From contig CAIJIT010000229.1 of assembly GCA_903820745.1 (NCBI GenBank), positions 56,581 through 120,580 on the forward strand: a stretch of 64,000 nucleotides of DNA, written 5' to 3'. Source of the stretch: an uncultured Burkholderiales bacterium. GTDB taxonomy: Bacteria; Pseudomonadota; Gammaproteobacteria; Burkholderiales; Burkholderiaceae_C. Of the stretch, positions 62,596-64,000 are shown piece by piece; positions within the stretch are counted from its first letter, which is position 1, and the number at the start of each line of letters is the position of its first letter. Both the position numbers and the translations under genes were made by a program. The notes below the pieces were generated by a model. The model saw only the letters and a list, made by a program, of their open reading frames with translations. It was not told where the DNA came from and searched no databases.

Positions 62596-62626
62596 AGCGC
62601 ACCAGGCCGATCGGCTGACAAGACCC

Positions 62627-63259
62627 GTGAATCGGCCGGTCCTTTACTCGTTTCGCCGCTGCCCTTATGCGATCCGCGCCAGACTGGCTTTGTGCCAGGC
62701 GGGGCTTGACATCGAGATCCGTGAAATCGAGTTGCGCAACAAGCCGGCCGAGCTGATCGCCGCATCGCCCAAGGCCAGCGTGCCGGTGCTGTTGCTGCCG
62801 GATGGTCAGGTGCTGGAACAAAGCCTTGACATCATGAATTGGGCGCTGGCCCAGCATGATCCCGAAGGCTGGCTGAGTGCCGCGCCGCGGGCTGCACAGG
62901 CTGCGCTGATCGACTGCAACGACGGTCCGTTCAAGGCCCTGCTCGACCGCTACAAATACGCTGATCGCCATCCGCAGGCAACTGCGGCGCAATGGCGTGA
63001 TGCGGCGGTTGAATTGTTGTTGGCGCCGCTGGAGGCGGGTTTGCAGCGCGGGCAATTTCTGCTTGGGGTTCGCTGCAGCCTGGCCGACATGTCGCTGCTG
63101 CCCTTTGTGCGCCAGTTCGCCGCCGTCGATTCGGCCTGGTTCGAGCAGGCCTCACTCCCACATCTGCGCCGCTGGCTGGCCGATGGGGTGTCCACGCCGC
63201 TGTTCCAGGCGGTGATGCAAAAGCGGCAGGTCTGGCGGGCAGCGCTTAAACCGCTTTGA
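62627..63259 (+). CDS. Glutathione S-transferase-like protein with CPY active site
   Basis: The protein has 210 residues from the GTG at 62627. LYSFRRCPYAIRARLALCQAGLDIEIREIEL is a GST/glutaredoxin N-terminal domain with CPY, followed by SVPVLLLPDGQVLEQSLDIMNWAL (cis-Pro) and a helical C-terminal domain (SLADMSLLPFVRQFAAVD). The CPY site resembles glutaredoxin 2 and omega-type GSTs, which reduce disulfides or glutathione conjugates. The gene follows the first GST by 31 bases. Confidence 0.9.
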   Translation: MNRPVLYSFRRCPYAIRARLALCQAGLDIEIREIELRNKPAELIAASPKASVPVLLLPDGQVLEQSLDIMNWALAQHDPEGWLSAAPRAAQAALIDCNDGPFKALLDRYKYADRHPQATAAQWRDAAVELLLAPLEAGLQRGQFLLGVRCSLADMSLLPFVRQFAAVDSAWFEQASLPHLRRWLADGVSTPLFQAVMQKRQVWRAALKPL

Positions 63260-63282
63260 AATCGCTGGCTGGGGACGACGAC

Positions 63283-63300
63283 TGCTTGGGGGGCCAAGCA
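63283..63300 (+). terminator. Short hairpin after the GST genes
   Basis: TGCTTGG and CCAAGCA pair around four G. There is only a weak T-tract after it (GTTTCGG). It could end the GST transcript. Confidence 0.35.
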
Positions 63301-63372
63301 AGTAGCAAGTTTCGGCTCGTTTGAGCGGTCGATAAAAAATCGCCAAGCCGCTGCAGGCATCTGCTATCCTTG

Positions 63373-63390
63373 AATGATAACGTTTACATT
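63373..63390 (+). promoter_or_regulatory. LacI-family operator upstream of the beta-glucosidase
   Basis: AATGATAACGTTTACATT has the central CG and the TGATAACG/TTTACA halves typical of sites for LacI/GalR-family sugar repressors. It lies 30 bases before the GH1 start codon. Confidence 0.6.
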
Positions 63391-63420
63391 TTCAGACTCC
63401 AAAGGCAATGCCGCAAGCGA

Positions 63421-64000
63421 ATGAGTGTCGATTTCCAGTTTCCTGATAGTTTCCTATGGGGCAGTGCAACCTCGGCCCACCAGATCGAAGGCTCCCCGCT
63501 GGCCGATGGCGCAGGGCCTAGCATCTGGCGACGTTTTGCCCACACGCCGGGCATGACCAGCAACGGTGAGACCGGCGACATTGCCTGCGATCATTACTGC
63601 CGGTTCGAATCTGACGTGGCCTTGATGAAGGACCTCGGCATGCAGAGCTACCGCTTCAGCATCGCCTGGGGACGCGTTCTTCCTGATGGCACCGGCCGAG
63701 TCAACACCAAGGGCCTAGACTTCTACCAGAGGCTGGTCGATTGCTTGCTGGACCATGGCATTACGCCCATGGCAACCCTCTATCACTGGGATTTGCCGGA
63801 AGCGCTGGATAACCGTGGCGGTTGGCTCAATCCTGACATCGCGGACTGGTTTGCAGACTATGCGAGCCTGATGTATCGCCAACTCGACGACCGGGTCAAG
63901 CTCTGGTGCACCTTGAATGAACCCTGGGTCGTGACTGATGGCGGTTATCTGCATGGCACTCTGGCGCCGGGACATAGAAACCTCTATGAGGCGCCCATTG
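63421..64000 (+). CDS. Beta-glucosidase, glycoside hydrolase family 1 (C-terminus outside window)
   Basis: 193 residues are visible of about 450. The GH1 N-terminal motif FPDSFLWGSATSAHQIEG, then YRFSIAWGRVLPDG, YHWDLPEALDNRGGW, and LWCTLNEPWV, which holds the acid/base Glu167. The nucleophile (ENG motif) lies beyond the edge. It releases glucose from cellobiose or other beta-glucosides. Regulation by a LacI-type repressor is likely because of the operator at 63373. Confidence 0.93.
   Translation, partial: MSVDFQFPDSFLWGSATSAHQIEGSPLADGAGPSIWRRFAHTPGMTSNGETGDIACDHYCRFESDVALMKDLGMQSYRFSIAWGRVLPDGTGRVNTKGLDFYQRLVDCLLDHGITPMATLYHWDLPEALDNRGGWLNPDIADWFADYASLMYRQLDDRVKLWCTLNEPWVVTDGGYLHGTLAPGHRNLYEAPI

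Overview
The window looks like chromosome from a high-GC betaproteobacterium of the order Burkholderiales, probably near Comamonadaceae. The reasons are GC-rich codon use throughout, six Bug/TctC-type periplasmic binding proteins in 64 kb, LysR-controlled catabolic clusters and a chromosomal Acr3-type ars operon. The family assignment is inference from gene style, not from a marker gene.

Layout. 1-10.9 kb is a catabolic cluster: an amidase (cut by the left edge), a decayed M20 deacylase, a LysR regulator, an argininosuccinate-lyase-like enzyme, a Bug protein, a three-gene FAD/[2Fe-2S] amine or opine-type oxidoreductase, an M19 dipeptidase, a second Bug protein and an acetamidase/formamidase. 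Two promoters in it share an identical 15-base block over the -35 element. 11-21.7 kb is a patchwork: mqsRA, brnTA, a 70-base tandem repeat, a MacAB-type exporter, parDE, a second acetamidase, an SDR enzyme, a PD-(D/E)XK/DUF5655 protein, a PIN-toxin pair and a broken DUF488 gene. 21.7-33.9 kb is mostly housekeeping: a Kef-type antiporter, an acyl-CoA dehydrogenase/AcuI/MaoC set, a TPR protein, a TAP-type hydrolase with an ABC-2 transporter, a glycosyltransferase, a 1-Cys peroxiredoxin and a metallo-beta-lactamase-fold protein.

33.9-41.9 kb is one tightly overlapping operon, DUF1275-hyfB-hyfC-hyfE-hyfF-hyfG-hyfI. Its large subunit has lost all the cysteines that hold the NiFe centre, so it is an energy-converting-hydrogenase-related (Ehr) membrane complex and not a hydrogenase. 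42-45.1 kb holds a DUF167 protein, an isocitrate dehydrogenase-family enzyme, and an HD phosphohydrolase next to a stand-alone cyclic-nucleotide-binding protein. 45.2-56.8 kb carries two LysR/Bug/TTT-style catabolic clusters: a hydratase with TctABC plus a leaderless Bug protein, and a sulfatase, HpaE-like aldehyde dehydrogenase, two Bug proteins and a divergent LysR.

56.7-61.9 kb is an arsenic operon, arsR-arsC(Trx type)-acr3-arsC(Grx type)-arsH-arsA. Its ArsA carries an N-terminal thioredoxin-fold domain with a CxxC motif where an arsD gene would be expected. All three arsenite-site cysteines of ArsA are kept. I consider this fusion the most promising little-described system here. The window ends with two glutathione S-transferases and the start of a GH1 beta-glucosidase behind a LacI-type operator.
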